DNA of 64,000 nucleotides. Source: Plasmodium relictum. Its lineage: Eukaryota; Apicomplexa; Aconoidasida; Haemosporida; Plasmodiidae. Under the pieces are notes generated by a model. It had not been told where the DNA came from, searched no databases, and saw only the letters and a program-made list of their open reading frames with translations. Location: NCBI RefSeq assembly GCF_900005765.1, contig NC_041687.1, forward strand, positions 1,488,001 to 1,552,000. Direction: 5' to 3'. This document shows, in pieces, positions 23,823 to 36,291 of the stretch. Within the stretch, counting starts at the first letter, position 1. Each line of letters opens with the position of its first letter. Made by a program: the position numbers and the translations under genes.

Positions 23823-26800
23823 ATGAATGAAGAATATATGAAATTCAAAATAAGTGAAATTGAAGATGAAAATAAAGAAAAAATTCTTTCAAAAAATATT
23901 ATAAACCCATATAAAAAAAAAGGGATTACTAAAAAGAAGAAACCATCGTCAGATAGTAAGTTTTTATAATTTTTTTTTTTTGTTCTATAGCAAGAAATTT
24001 AATAAAAAATGTGTGCATGTATACATTAGAATAAGTTTTAATTAAATTAAATAATTTTGTTTTTAATATTGAATTTTATTTTTTTTGCATTGATTCATTC
24101 TTTTTTTTTTTTATATTATGTTGTAATATAGATTTACATTTTAATACAACTTTTTTTTCTCTAATAAACAAGAATTATATACTATATTTTCTTCTATATT
24201 TTTTATGAAATAAAATTTTATATTTTAATTTTTTTTTACATCTATTTTCATAAAACATTAATTACAGTGCGTTCTTTAATTATATGAGTAAATATACATA
24301 ATAATAAAAAATAATTTTTTTTTTGAATTAAACATATATGCATACTAATGCATAATATTAGAATTTTATAAAAATGAAAGTTTTTTTTATTAGTATATTA
24401 AATTAATGTAGAAAATAAAAAAAAAAAGAATTTTTTTTTTTTTCTTTTTTCGTTGTCTTTATTTTACTTTTGAAAAGAATATATATATGTATATCATTCT
24501 ATTTAATGATTAAAAGGAAAAATGGTTGTCTAAATGTATTTTTTATTTTATGCATGTAAACTTACACAATGAACCAAAATAAAGTAAATTTTTTTGTTTT
24601 TCTTTAAATTATTAAACAAAAAAATAATAAATGACGTTTTATTTTGGAAATTTTATAAACTTCTAGATTTTTGAATTTCTAAAGTTTTTAATTTTCTTTA
24701 AAAAAAAGATGATGTAAAATGAATATTTTTGACAAATAAAATTTAAGAACATAAAGTTCAACATAGAAGCTAATTTTTGTATAAATATAATTTGTTTCTC
24801 ATTTTATTTTAACTTTTTTTTAATATTTCTTAATTTTTTGTATAATAGCTTTATTATTAGTATTTAAAATATATGAGACATCATTTGAAAAAAAAATTGT
24901 TTTTTTTTGTTACATTTATGAGTTATTAATTCAACCAGAATATATGAATATGTTTATATTTTAGAATTAATGATATTATAAATTGTTATTAATATAAATT
25001 CTTTATTCATTTTATTTTTATTATACTAATAACATACTTATGAATAAATGGTTTCATTTAAAACCAATTGCTTATTTATATATAACAATTTTTTTTTTTT
25101 AACTTTTTAATAAAATAAAAATTTGTAGATATTGATGCATATTTAGAGAAAGTTGATGGCAATTTTTACAATAGCCAACATAAAGGGATACATATAAATG
25201 AAAAAAAAAAGTGGGATTTTAATAACATAAATATTAAAAAAGAAGCATCACATTATTTCAGTAATTTATTATCTGAATCAAATTGTAAATTTAAAAAAAA
25301 ATCGAAACCTACATTGATAAATTCAAGAGACAATTCAAAAAAAAAAAATTTAAATAATCTTCTTAATTTAAATATAACTGATAAAATTAAAACAAATGCA
25401 GAAATAAATAAATATTATTTAAAAGTAGATAAAAAACACTATATTAATGAAATGGATGTAACAACAGAAAAAAATTGCATAATAGATAAAAATAAAATAG
25501 AACATGTAAACAAATATATATATACAAAATTTCCTAAATTTGATACACATAAAAAAATAAAATTATATAACATTAAAATATCTGAGCTTATTTTAGAAAA
25601 TGAAAAATTAAAAAAATATAAGAGCAATTTAGAAAAAAGAATTTTAGAAGAAAATACTGTCTTTGAAGAAAATTTTAAAAATTATGAAATAGCTATTTCT
25701 AATGCACTGAGATTAGGATATTCTTCTTTATTTTTATGTAATGTATTAAATAAAATGATAGATAGAAATAAAAAATTTGTTTTAAGAGAACTGATGAAGA
25801 GAAAAGACGAATTTAAAAACAACATAATAAAGTCTTATATTCATAAATATTCTGTAGATAAATTATTAATTAACAATATGGCTATGAAGATAGATTGTAT
25901 ATATAAAAAAAATGTAAAATCAGTAACTATCCTATTAGTGGGTATTATAAAAAAAAAAATAAGATATTTATTAAAATTGTTTTTGAATAATATTTTAGGA
26001 TTAAAAGAAGAAAAAAAAGGAAAAAAACCTAGGAGAAAAGAAAGTGATAAATTAATTTTTAAACTTTCCTTTTTGAATCATATTGAAAGAGTAGAAAGCT
26101 TATTAGGTTTAGTAAAATTAGTACATATTCTAAGAACTCGCATATATATAATTTTTCAATACTGTTTTTCTAAACTAGTAAGTAATAAGAATGAAAATTT
26201 AAATGTAAAAGAAAATACCATTAGAGATAAAGAAAAATTTGATAATATAAATGGTGCAATTGAAATTAGAGAAGAAAAAATAAATTATATAAAAAAAATA
26301 AAAAATTTAAAAAACAATAATATAGAGAATAATAATAATAATAATATAAGTAAAATAAAGGAAAATAGTTGTTTAATTAATTACATAAGTAATGATAACA
26401 AAAATACAGAAAAAATTTGTAGCGACATGTACCTCCAAAAATATGATGAAATTTTAAGTAAAAAAAATTATTTATTATTAAATAATGAAAACATTATAAA
26501 TAATTTTGACAGTCATCACTTTAGTTTGGAGAGTGGTAACGAAAGTGACAGTAGTTATATTCCACATCCAGATGAAATTTATAATTATTTATATTACCAA
26601 GAATTATTAAAATTAAAAAAAAAGAAACCTGAAAACTGTTTTGCTAAGCATATTGATAGTAATAGTTTTAATTCTCTTCAACTGAATAGTGAAGAATTAT
26701 TTTTATGTGATAAATTAAAAAAAAAAAATGATATAAAAGAATTATCAACAACTAATAATTTGGAAAATTATATCAAATATGTTGAAAATAAATTAAAAAA

Positions 26801-27662
26801 ATACAACAATATTATTACTAAAAGTTCAAAAAAAATAAAAAAAGAACATGCAGATATTTCTTTCAATGAACTAGGGGATAGTTCAAAATTATCAGAATCA
26901 AACTCAGAAAGTAAAAAAAATGCTAAATGTGATAAATCTATTTATATATTTTTGTTAAAAGAAAAAAGAAGAATTCTAGAATTATTAGAACAATATGTCT
27001 CATTACAAATTTCTGAAGAAAATTACATTAAAAAAAGAAATAAAAAGGGAAATAATGCAAATTTAAATAAAAGTAAAAAATTGTTGATGGATGATTGTAA
27101 ACAAAAACAATTAGAATCATTAAATATAAAAAATGAAGAGGTTAATAAAGAAATTAATAAAGAACGAATAAATAAAATTAATATCAAATGTAAACCGAAA
27201 CCAAATATATCATTAAAAAAAACATTTAAAGAGAGTAAAACTCAATTAGTTACAGGATTAGATAAGGAAGATATCAGTAAAATAAATAAAAAAAAATTTG
27301 AAATTAAAAATATTGATGATTGTAATTTAGAAGTTGAGAGTTTTGTGAATAAAAATATAAAAAAAAAATTATCATTTCATACAATGAAAAGTGAGTTAAA
27401 AGATATTATCTCACATATTTATGATAATAATGATGATATTAAAGAAAAAAGGAATCTCTTAGATAACACAATTGATGATATTAAAAATAAATTGAGTAAA
27501 ATAAAAGAAAAAAGTTTTTTATGTGTAATAGGTGAAGGATCTCCAAAAAATATAAATTTAAATTTTAAAAAAGAGTCTGAACACAATAATAAAAAAAAAG
27601 AAGAAAACGTTGACATTTTAAAAAAATCAGAAAGTAAAGTATTATTAACTCTTAAAAAGTAA
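23823..27662 (+). CDS. Conserved-looking coiled-coil protein of unknown function, two exons
   Basis: Predicted exons are 23823-23955 and 25129-27662, giving 888 aa. Splicing A|GTAAGT to TTTGTAG|AT joins the frames as ...KKPSSDNIDAYLEKVDG... I do not recognise the product. Features seen: a basic N-terminus (PYKKKGITKKKK), a coiled coil at about residues 190-240 (ISELILENEKLKKYKSNLEK), and a mostly helical, moderately hydrophobic block at about 250-400 (ALRLGYSSLFLCNVLNKMID; LLGLVKLVHILRTRIYII). An acidic serine stretch (SGNESDSSYIPHPDEIYNYL) and lysine-rich tails follow. There is no signal peptide or clear membrane segment. The helical block may be the conserved core. The intron (1173 bp) is far longer than others in the window. 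Confidence 0.75.
23956..25128 (+). other. Unusually long intron of the coiled-coil gene
   Basis: The donor is GTAAGT and the acceptor TTTGTAG. The 1173 bp are AT-rich with poly-T tracts and no open frame that looks coding. Other introns here are about 70-480 bp. A nested non-coding RNA is possible but nothing recognisable was found; a missed exon cannot be excluded. Confidence 0.55.
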
Positions 27663-28403
27663 TTAAAAATTCATTCTTTATATATAAAAAAAGAAGAGAT
27701 TAGTGCCATTTAAAACATAAGATTAGTTTTATTTAATTGAAAATTATAATATTATTGAAAAATAAGAAATTCAAACTTAATAAGTAAGCTTGTGATAATA
27801 TGTTATAAAATTTAGAAAAAGGAACATATACTAAAAAAAAAAAGATATTCACTTTAATATATTTTCTTTTTATGTTAAAATTTTAATTTATTACAAAATC
27901 TATAAATTTTATTATTATTATTTTTATTTTTTTTTTTTTTTTTTATTATTTGTAATATCTAATATTTTTAAATGGTTCATCAATTTTTTTTAAATTTGTC
28001 TTATTTTTTCAACGTATAGTTTTTTATGTTATTTTTATTATGTATTATTTATTAATAATTTTTTTTTTTTTTTTATGTTATCGCATATTTAATATTAACT
28101 TTTGTTCTACATATATTATTCTTTTTTATTCTCCGTCTGCTTTTTTTTTTTTTTTTTAAAATATATAATTATGTTTATTTTAAGAATAAGATTCTATAAA
28201 TCAAAATAAAACTAAATTCCTTTTTTATTATCACCAAAATATAAAAAAATTAAGTTTTTAAGGAAAGATATTTATAAAAGAAATTAAAAAAAATAAAATA
28301 AAAATAAAATAAATAATTCTTATATACAATAAATGGATAAAAAAAACAGTTCATAAGAAAAAAAAAAACTTTAAATAAAAAGTATAAGTAGATAAATATT
28401 TAT

Positions 28404-28470
<67 letters not shown>

Positions 28471-28800
28471 TATGGTTATTCAGATAATAAAAAAAATAAA
28501 AAGTTAAAATATAAATGAATATATTAAAGCATAATAAAAAAAAATGAAAAAAAACTTGTTGCAACAAAATAATAAAAATAATTACATAAATTTAAAAAAA
28601 ATCTAAGCAATAGGGGAATAAAACATTTCAGTGAACAAAAAGAAAGAAAAAATGTTTTTTCGTTTGTTTCTATTTTTTTTTATTTCATGTTTTCATTATA
28701 TATTAATTTCATTTTTTTATTTCTTTATTTTTATTTTTTTGAAAGAAAAAAAATAGAAGCAACTTATTTTAAGAAAAATTTTCAAAATAACAAAATAAAT
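27663..28800. other. Intergenic region upstream of the hydrolase gene
   Basis: AT-rich spacer between two plus-strand genes. It contains the long (TA)n microsatellite described separately. The frame of the hydrolase stays open back to an ATG at 28687, but that stretch is T-rich and looks like leader sequence. Confidence 0.6.
28411..28466. repeat. (TA)28 microsatellite
   Basis: A perfect TA dinucleotide run of 56 bases in the upstream region of the hydrolase gene. It is the longest TA run in the window. Confidence 0.9.
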
Positions 28801-29808
28801 ATGATACGCAATTTGTATCTCAACCTAAGTAGAGTAAATATATTAAGATGTACTAGTAAAATTAAAAATTATGAATTGAGTACGAAGAAATATGCATTAT
28901 TAAATTATAAAAAAAATCCTTTTTCGACTTTTGCTTTAAGTAATGATGAAAAAGAAGTAGAACACAAAATTGATGGGATATCTTTTATTATCAGAGATAA
29001 CACAAATATATATAAAGAAGAAACAAAAAATATTCCTATTCTATTAATTCACGGATGTTATGGATCAAAGAAAAATTTTCGTCCTTTTAGTAAAATGTTA
29101 AAATCAAATAAAATCATAACATTAGATTTACGAAATCATGGGGATTCTAAACATACAGATACTATGAAGTTTGATGAAATGGAAAATGACATTAAAAATG
29201 TTTTAGAAAAAATTCATATAAAAAAATGTTGTTTAGTTGGATTTAGTATGGGAGGAAAAGTTTCTATGTACTGTGCTTTAAAAAATTCTTCTCTTTTCTC
29301 TCACTTAGTAATAATGGATATATTACCAATTAATTATAATTCTAAAGAAATATATGTAAGACAACCATATAACATTGTGCAAATGACCAATATTTTACTT
29401 AATGTTAAAAAAAAGAATCCACAAAATAAAAATCAGTTCTTAAGTTATCTTAAAGAAGAATTACCAGATATATCTAGCACTTTCACTCAATTTATATGTA
29501 TGTCTCTTAAGGAAAATGAAACGAAAAATCAATTAAAGTGGAAAATAAATGTAGATACAATGTATAATGAATTGTCTCATCTTATGAATTTTCCTTTAAG
29601 TTCAGATTATTATAAATATTATAATCCTTGTAGTTTCATTATAGGTAAGAAATCTGATTTAGCTTTTTCTATACCTAAATTTAATAACATTATAAATAGC
29701 TATTTTCCGAATTCTAAACAATTCGTTTTAGATAATTCATCACATACCGTTTACATTGATGAAGCACAGGAATGTGCAAATATTATTAACAATACATTGT
29801 GTCTATAA
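28801..29808 (+). CDS. Alpha/beta hydrolase, ABHD11-like
   Basis: From the ATG at 28801 the product is 335 aa, close to ABHD11 (about 315). An upstream in-frame ATG at 28687 would add 38 residues beginning with a phenylalanine-rich hydrophobic run encoded by T-rich DNA. I prefer 28801, which starts with a basic amphipathic segment (MIRNLYLNLSRVNILR) like a mitochondrial presequence. Landmarks: oxyanion loop IPILLIHGCYGSKKNF (H84), LDLRNHGDSKH, nucleophile elbow VGFSMGGK with Ser149, and catalytic His315 in DNSSHTVYID. The pairing of HG..GS..NF with D.RNHGDS and G.SMGGK is the ABHD11/YbfF pattern; ABHD11 is a mitochondrial serine hydrolase acting on lipid esters. The domain call is firm. Substrate and location are inferred. 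Confidence 0.88.
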   Translation: MIRNLYLNLSRVNILRCTSKIKNYELSTKKYALLNYKKNPFSTFALSNDEKEVEHKIDGISFIIRDNTNIYKEETKNIPILLIHGCYGSKKNFRPFSKMLKSNKIITLDLRNHGDSKHTDTMKFDEMENDIKNVLEKIHIKKCCLVGFSMGGKVSMYCALKNSSLFSHLVIMDILPINYNSKEIYVRQPYNIVQMTNILLNVKKKNPQNKNQFLSYLKEELPDISSTFTQFICMSLKENETKNQLKWKINVDTMYNELSHLMNFPLSSDYYKYYNPCSFIIGKKSDLAFSIPKFNNIINSYFPNSKQFVLDNSSHTVYIDEAQECANIINNTLCL

Positions 29809-31578
29809 ACTCAAAAAAAAAAAAATTTTTTCATATATATGTTAATTAAAAAAAAAAAAGTAAAATAAAATAATAGATGAATAAATAAGCAATGATACTC
29901 ATATATTATAGAAATAATGTGAATAAATAAAAATTTTCTTTTTTAATAAGTTTTTATTCAAAGATTAAAAATCAATATCCTTTAACTTCTTGATAATTTA
30001 AGATTTTTTTTTTTTATTTTTATATATATAATTAATTTCTTAAAAGTTCTGATATTTTAAATTCTTTCAATTCTTAGAATAGTAAGAATAATTCCAATTC
30101 ATTTTTATTGTTCTCATAAGCATTTAATAATGTTTTTCTTGTTTTTAATAATTTCGTATAAATGAAAATAAAAGTTAAAAAGTAAAAATTAAGTTACTTT
30201 AAGAATATAACTTTTTCATATATTAAGGATTTTCCTTAAAAGGAAAAAATTGCATATATAATAAATAATTTGATATAGATTTGTTTTTAATATTGTTTAA
30301 AAAAAAAGATAAATACTAATATGAAAAGCATATCATTTAGCAAATGTATAAACTACTCGATACTTATCATGGTAACACATTCATATAAAATAATATTTTT
30401 TCTGTTGTCATCCTTTAATATATATTTTTTTTTTCTCTCTTTATAGAGAATTTATTAGTGAAATAAATAAAAATATGAAAATTGAGATTCTATGGAATAA
30501 TAAAAATAATTAATAATGAAAGATAAATAGTAAATATCTGTTTCATATCATTATAGAAAACAAATTTTATAAAAAAAGAGAAGTAAAGATTAAAAATTCC
30601 TTACTATTAAATGAATTAAAAATGTCTAAACTCTTTTTTAATTTTGTTCAGTATTTATTTGATAAATATACTTTTTTTAATAAAAAAAGATACCAAATTA
30701 AGTATTTATTTTTCAATAAAACAAGCAGAATAAACAAAAACAAATTAAATAAGTATTGTTGTGCCATTTTATTTTTTTGAGTATTTTTACTTTAAAGTTT
30801 TTATATTTCAAAAAAAAAAAAAGGAAAAAAAAAAAAAAGAAATAAAATGAAATGGATATAGATAAAAGAAAAAGAGAAATGTAAAAAATAAATAGATAAA
30901 ATAAAAAAAAAAATTATATAAATAAAAGTGCCAAATAACAAAATAAAAACAACATATTTTTAAATATAAAATCGAAAATTATAAAAATTGAATATTCTTA
31001 TGAATTTAAGATATTCATTAAATTATAAATACATATTATATAACAAACTCTAATTATTATTAAATAAAAAAAGAAAAAAATATATTTTCTGTATTTAAAA
31101 AAATATTAAAATTTTACCTAATATTTTATGCACTTCTAATTATATTTTTAATTTTTTTAAAATATTTTTGTAAAATTTAATAAATATATTTTTTTTTTTT
31201 AAGCACTTATAAATTTTAATAAAATATATTTTTATTTATTTATTTATTTTTTTTTTTTAAATTTAAAATTACTTAATGGCAATAAGACAATATATATTAA
31301 TTTTGATAATAATATAAATATTTTCATTAGATACATATTCCTATTTAAGAATATGTTTTGTATTAACTATTGATATAAATATAGATAAAGATATAAAAAC
31401 AAACTATTTAATTTCACTTTTGATGGGGTATTATATAATTATTTGGATATTTTAATATATATGAATAAAACTTTTTTTTTTTTACAACATGTGAAAATAC
31501 ATAAATGTACTATTACAGATGAAAAGAAATATATTTATATTAATATATATATTCATTTTATCTTTTTTTTTTTCCTTT
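29809..31578. other. Convergent 3' intergenic region
   Basis: The 1.8 kb between the ends of the hydrolase and AP2-O genes contains no coding-like frame. A hairpin-forming inverted repeat TTTTCCTT-AA-AAGGAAAA sits at 30230-30247. Otherwise only AT-rich spacer and homopolymers are seen. Confidence 0.6.
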
Positions 31579-34500
31579 TTATACATTATTAAGAGTAATG
31601 TTATTATTAACTGGAATAATTGGATTATTGAATGAAATATTATTATTCTCATGATTAGTATTATTATTATTATTATGATTAGAGTTATTAACATTATTAT
31701 TTTTATTTTTTCTATTGTTTTTTCCAAATATAGTTTGTCCTTTTACTTTTGATAAACGCACTTTAATAGCCCAAAACTTTGATTTATAAAATCCATGAGT
31801 TTTAGCTGAAAAAGATTTATAATATCTTTTTCCGTTATCATACCAAGAAGCTATCCAACTTCTTTTATCCCAATAAACACCAGCTACATCACATTTTAAA
31901 TCATCAGGATTTTCTAAACTTGGCCCTTCTTTATCTGATAATTCTAACAAGTATTCAAATTCACTTTCATTTTTTATGGTTTTATTTGAACTTCTATTTA
32001 AAGCGCTATTTTTTTTATTTGTTTTTTTTTCTGTATTTTTATAAGTAAAAGTAGAATTTTTCTTACCTCCTTTTTTTTTCTTGGATCCTGAAATTGATTC
32101 TGAAACTTTACTGATAGTACCTTTTTTATAATTCATTAAATTATTATTAGTAGTATTATTAAAAGAAGTGTTATTATTGTTGTTATTATCATTATATATA
32201 GAATTATTATTCTGATTTTGATGAAAATATAAATCATTCTTAAATCTATTATTATTATTATTATTATACATTTGTAATAATTCCATAGAATTTTTAGAAA
32301 TATTATTTTTTAAATTATTTTCTTCGATTTTTATCATATTTTTTTTTTCTTTTTCATAACTAATATTATTTTCCATCAAGTTTACATTATGATGATGATA
32401 TATATCATTATTAATCATATAATCATTATGATCGTTCATATTCATTATTTTATCATTTTTATTTTGAATTATCTTTGTAGATTTATTGCAATTTAAATAA
32501 GTATCAATTAAATTTGTTGAAATATTTTCATTTTGTTGGAAATCTTTCATATTTTCTATAGCATTCATATTTTTACAATGCTTCTTATTAAATAATGATG
32601 CATTATTATCAGATGGGACTAATAAATAATTATTAAGTTTTTTTATTTTTTCTTCTTCATTTTTATTTATATTTGGATAAATATATTTAGTATTATTATT
32701 ATTCAAATTACTATAATTATTTTTTAAATCACTTGAATTTATAAAAAAGGATTTATTTTTTTCATTGTTATATAATGATTTAATATTATCATATTTATAA
32801 AAAATAGACTTTAATGAATATACATTTGATTTACTATCATTCTCCCAAATATTCATAGAATGCGGAAAACTATTACTTAATTTACAACATAAATCATCTA
32901 ATTTAACACATACTGTATAAATAGCGTCAAACCACTGTAAATATTTATCATTGCTATTATTATTATTTAAATAATCAATGTTATTATAATTAACTATATC
33001 CCTTGCATTTCCTTCCATATGATTATTATTTAGATTATTATTTGAATTATCCATGCCAAAATTATTTGTTCTTTCATTATGCATGTCACTTATTATGTGT
33101 TCATTACTCATATTATTTGACATGTTTTCGTTATTCATACTATTTGGCATGTTTTCGTTGTTCATACTATTTGACATGTTTTCGTTGTTCATCCCATTTA
33201 TTATATTTTCATTATTCATGCCATTTGTCATACTTCTTTCATTTATATTATTTATTACATTTTCGTTATTAATACCATTTATGCTATTTTTTTCATTATT
33301 ATCAATTATTACATCTTCGCTATTCATACAATTAATCATATTCTCTTCATTAATATTACTAACTATATTTTCGTTATTCATATTATTTAATATATTTTTA
33401 TCATCTATAATTAAATTGCTCTTTCCTATATTATCATCTATTTGTATATTTTCTTTTAAATGATTTATATTATTTAATAAATTATTTCCTCTAAAATTAT
33501 CCTTAATACTTATATTATTTGCCGAAGAGAAACTTTCATTATTCTTGACATGAACTGCATGAACATTATTTATTATATCATCTTCATTTATACTAATAAT
33601 ATAATTTGATTTTAATGTATCGCTGTTTTTAATATTTTCATTTTTTACATTACTTTTTTCTTGAGTATTATTCATATCATAGTGCTTGCATATATCTGTT
33701 TCAATAATAGTAGTTTTCTCATCCATTTCGAGGTATACCTTTTCTTTTTTTAAAGAAACAACAGCACAATGTGCATTTTTTAAACTTTCATTTTCCTTAT
33801 TAATGTTTATCTTTTTTTCCTCACCTTCTTTATTTAGTGTAATATAATTAAGTAGATTATCTGAAGCTTCATTGTTTTTTTTGATATCATTATTTCTTGG
33901 AAATACAACTGAATTAAATAATTCTATTTTATTTTCATTTAAGATATCATTATAAGAATTTGATATACTAAACTTTTTATTTCCTAAATAATTTTTTCCT
34001 TCTATAGAATTTTCTTCTTTAACAATACTTGAAAGATCATAATTGTTTAAAGTAGATTTATCATTTGATTTTATATCTTCATTTATATTTTTCTCTGGGG
34101 CCTTTTTTAATATATATAATTTTTCCATAAAATTATTTGATGAATTACAATTTGATTCATATTTTTTTGATTCTTTTTCTTTATTAATAATAGATGTAGA
34201 CTTTACTGCAAGATGACCATTACAATTATCATAAGTATTCCCTAATTTTTTTTTTATAGGATTTTTTTTTAAATAATGATTATTATAAACACCATTTAAC
34301 TCTTCACTTTTTAAAAAAAATTTATTTAAATTATTTTTATCTTTTTTTTTTAAATAAGAAAATATTGCTTTATTATTATCTTTCTCATAAAATACATTTT
34401 TATTATTAAATTCATCATTATTAAAAAAATCTTTAATTTTGAATACTATCTCATTATTTTTATCATTGTTGCAATTTTCATAAATGTTTGCTTCTTCAAG

Positions 34501-34763
34501 ATTATTATGTACTAAAATATTACTTTCTTCTTGTAAAAGAACTAAATTTTTTCCACACATATTACTTGTATTTTTCTGATGAGAATTTAAGTAGTTGCCT
34601 TTTTCATAATTTGAATTGAGCATATCATTTTTATGCAATTGACTAACACTTTTATTACTGTTTTTACTATGATCACTCATATCTTTATCACTATTAATAT
34701 TATGATTACTATCATTATTATCATTATCACTTTCATTATTGTCATTATCATTATCACTATCAA

Positions 34764-34833
<70 letters not shown>

Positions 34834-35024
34834 GTTATTATTATTATTATTATTATCATTATTATTATTATCATCATTATTTTTATTATTACCATTATTA
34901 TCATTCTTATCACTGTTATTATTATTATTATTATTATTATCATTATCACTGTTATTATTATTATTATTATTATCACTGTTATTATTATTATTATTATCAC
35001 TGTTATTATTATTATTATTATCAC

Positions 35025-35078
<54 letters not shown>

Positions 35079-36291
35079 CATTATTATCATCCTTATCATT
35101 GTTATTATTATTATTATTATCATTATTATTTTTATTATTATTATTATTATCACTATTATTATTATTATTACCATTATTATCATCCTTATCATTGTTATTA
35201 TTATTATTATCATTATTATTTTTATTATTATTATTATTATCTATAAAATTACTATCGGTATTAAATTTATTATTATTATAATCATTAATTACTGTTTTAA
35301 TTATTTTATTTATATTTTTGTTATTGTTTATATTACTATTATTCTCCTTACTTCCTAAATTCTCTATATCATTATTAATTTTATTATTATTTATATTTAT
35401 TAAACAAGTTTCGTCATTTTCATCTATATTTGTATTATATTGGCATAATATATTGTGTAAATTTTTTTTTTCGTTTTTTATTAAGGGTTTATCATTTACA
35501 TTATATTCCTTTTCAATACTTATGTTGATATTATTATTTTCTCTATTTAAATTATCTTCAATAAAATTATTTTCATTATTATAAATATTATTATTTTTTT
35601 TTATGCTATTATATATCTCTTCTTTATTATGCGTATGGTCATTTAAAATATTATCATTCGTACTTAAATAATAATTGGAACAATTATCAATATGCATACT
35701 TTCTTTATTCATATTTTTATTTACAAAATTATGATATTTCATAACATTAAATGAATACAAAACTTCATTGGGACCATTATCGTTTTCATTTATTCTGTCA
35801 CCTCTACTTTTATAATCTCCATTATAATTAAAATTGTTATTATTTTTATTGTTTCTAAAATTATCATTATTATAATTTTTTTCGTTACATTTACTATTCA
35901 AATTTTCATTATTTACATGATTTGGTTTTAAAATACAAACACCTACTGATGATCTAGACGCAGTTAATGCTCCCATTTTATCATAATTACAATTATTATC
36001 TATTATGGAAGAATAATTATTCAAATTACATTTATTAAAATTTTCTAAATTTTTATTTTTATTTTCGTTAATTTTTTTTAATTTAAGTAAACTATTCATT
36101 TCATTTACTAAATTATTTAAGTTTACATAATTATCACTTTCATTAATATTTTGAGTATACGAGTATTCATAGTATTTATCATAATATGGAAAAAACTTAG
36201 TTCTTTTGTTAGATTTAACCTTTTCTAATTCTTCAATATTATCTTCTTGTCTACAACTTATATTATCCATACATTTAATAATATTTTTCAT
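31579..36291 (-). CDS. AP2-O: ApiAP2 transcription factor AP2-O
   Basis: Single exon, 1570 aa. A single AP2 DNA-binding domain sits near the C-terminus, about residues 1466-1518. It reads VAGVYWDKRSWIASWYDNGK, then YYKSFSAKTHGFYKSKFWA; the GVYWDK...WIA.W...GK...K.FS pattern is the ApiAP2 three-strand-plus-helix fold. It is preceded by a lysine-rich segment (SGSKKKKGGKK). The rest is Asn-rich low complexity, with an asparagine tract at about residues 345-517 and a nine-residue MNNEN-type repeat at about 972-1077. Identification as AP2-O rests on the lone C-terminal AP2 domain and on neighbours (CPO on one side; DnaJ, RPAC1 and eIF1A on the other) that I recall flanking the falciparum gene. AP2-O activates ookinete genes in mosquito stages; in rodent parasites its mRNA is stored in female gametocytes. 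The start was chosen as the first ATG. Confidence 0.88.
33060..33375 (-). repeat. 27-bp coding minisatellite in AP2-O
   Basis: About a dozen imperfect 27-bp units encode nine-residue repeats of the form (G/S/N)MNNEN(M/I)xN, ending in the diverged NMSNEHIIS and DMHNER. Central units are nearly identical at the DNA level (around 33100-33200), which points to recent expansion. Confidence 0.8.
34740..35255. repeat. (ATT)n / (AAT)n trinucleotide repeat encoding poly-Asn
   Basis: About 0.5 kb of nearly pure ATT on the plus strand, interrupted by ATC, CACT and ACC. It encodes Asn with Asp/Ser interruptions in AP2-O. The same repeat gives spurious open frames of poly-Ile and poly-Leu on both strands. 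Confidence 0.9.

Noticed and set aside
28687-28800. Upstream in-frame ATG extending the ABHD11-like protein by 38 residues
   Set aside because: Encoded by T-rich leader-like DNA; the inner ATG at 28801 gives a normal family length and a mitochondrial-type start. Not fully excluded.
34633-35358. Long open frames encoding poly-Ile and poly-Leu on both strands
   Set aside because: They are frame shadows of the ATT/AAT trinucleotide repeat; the real product is the Asn tract of AP2-O on the minus strand.
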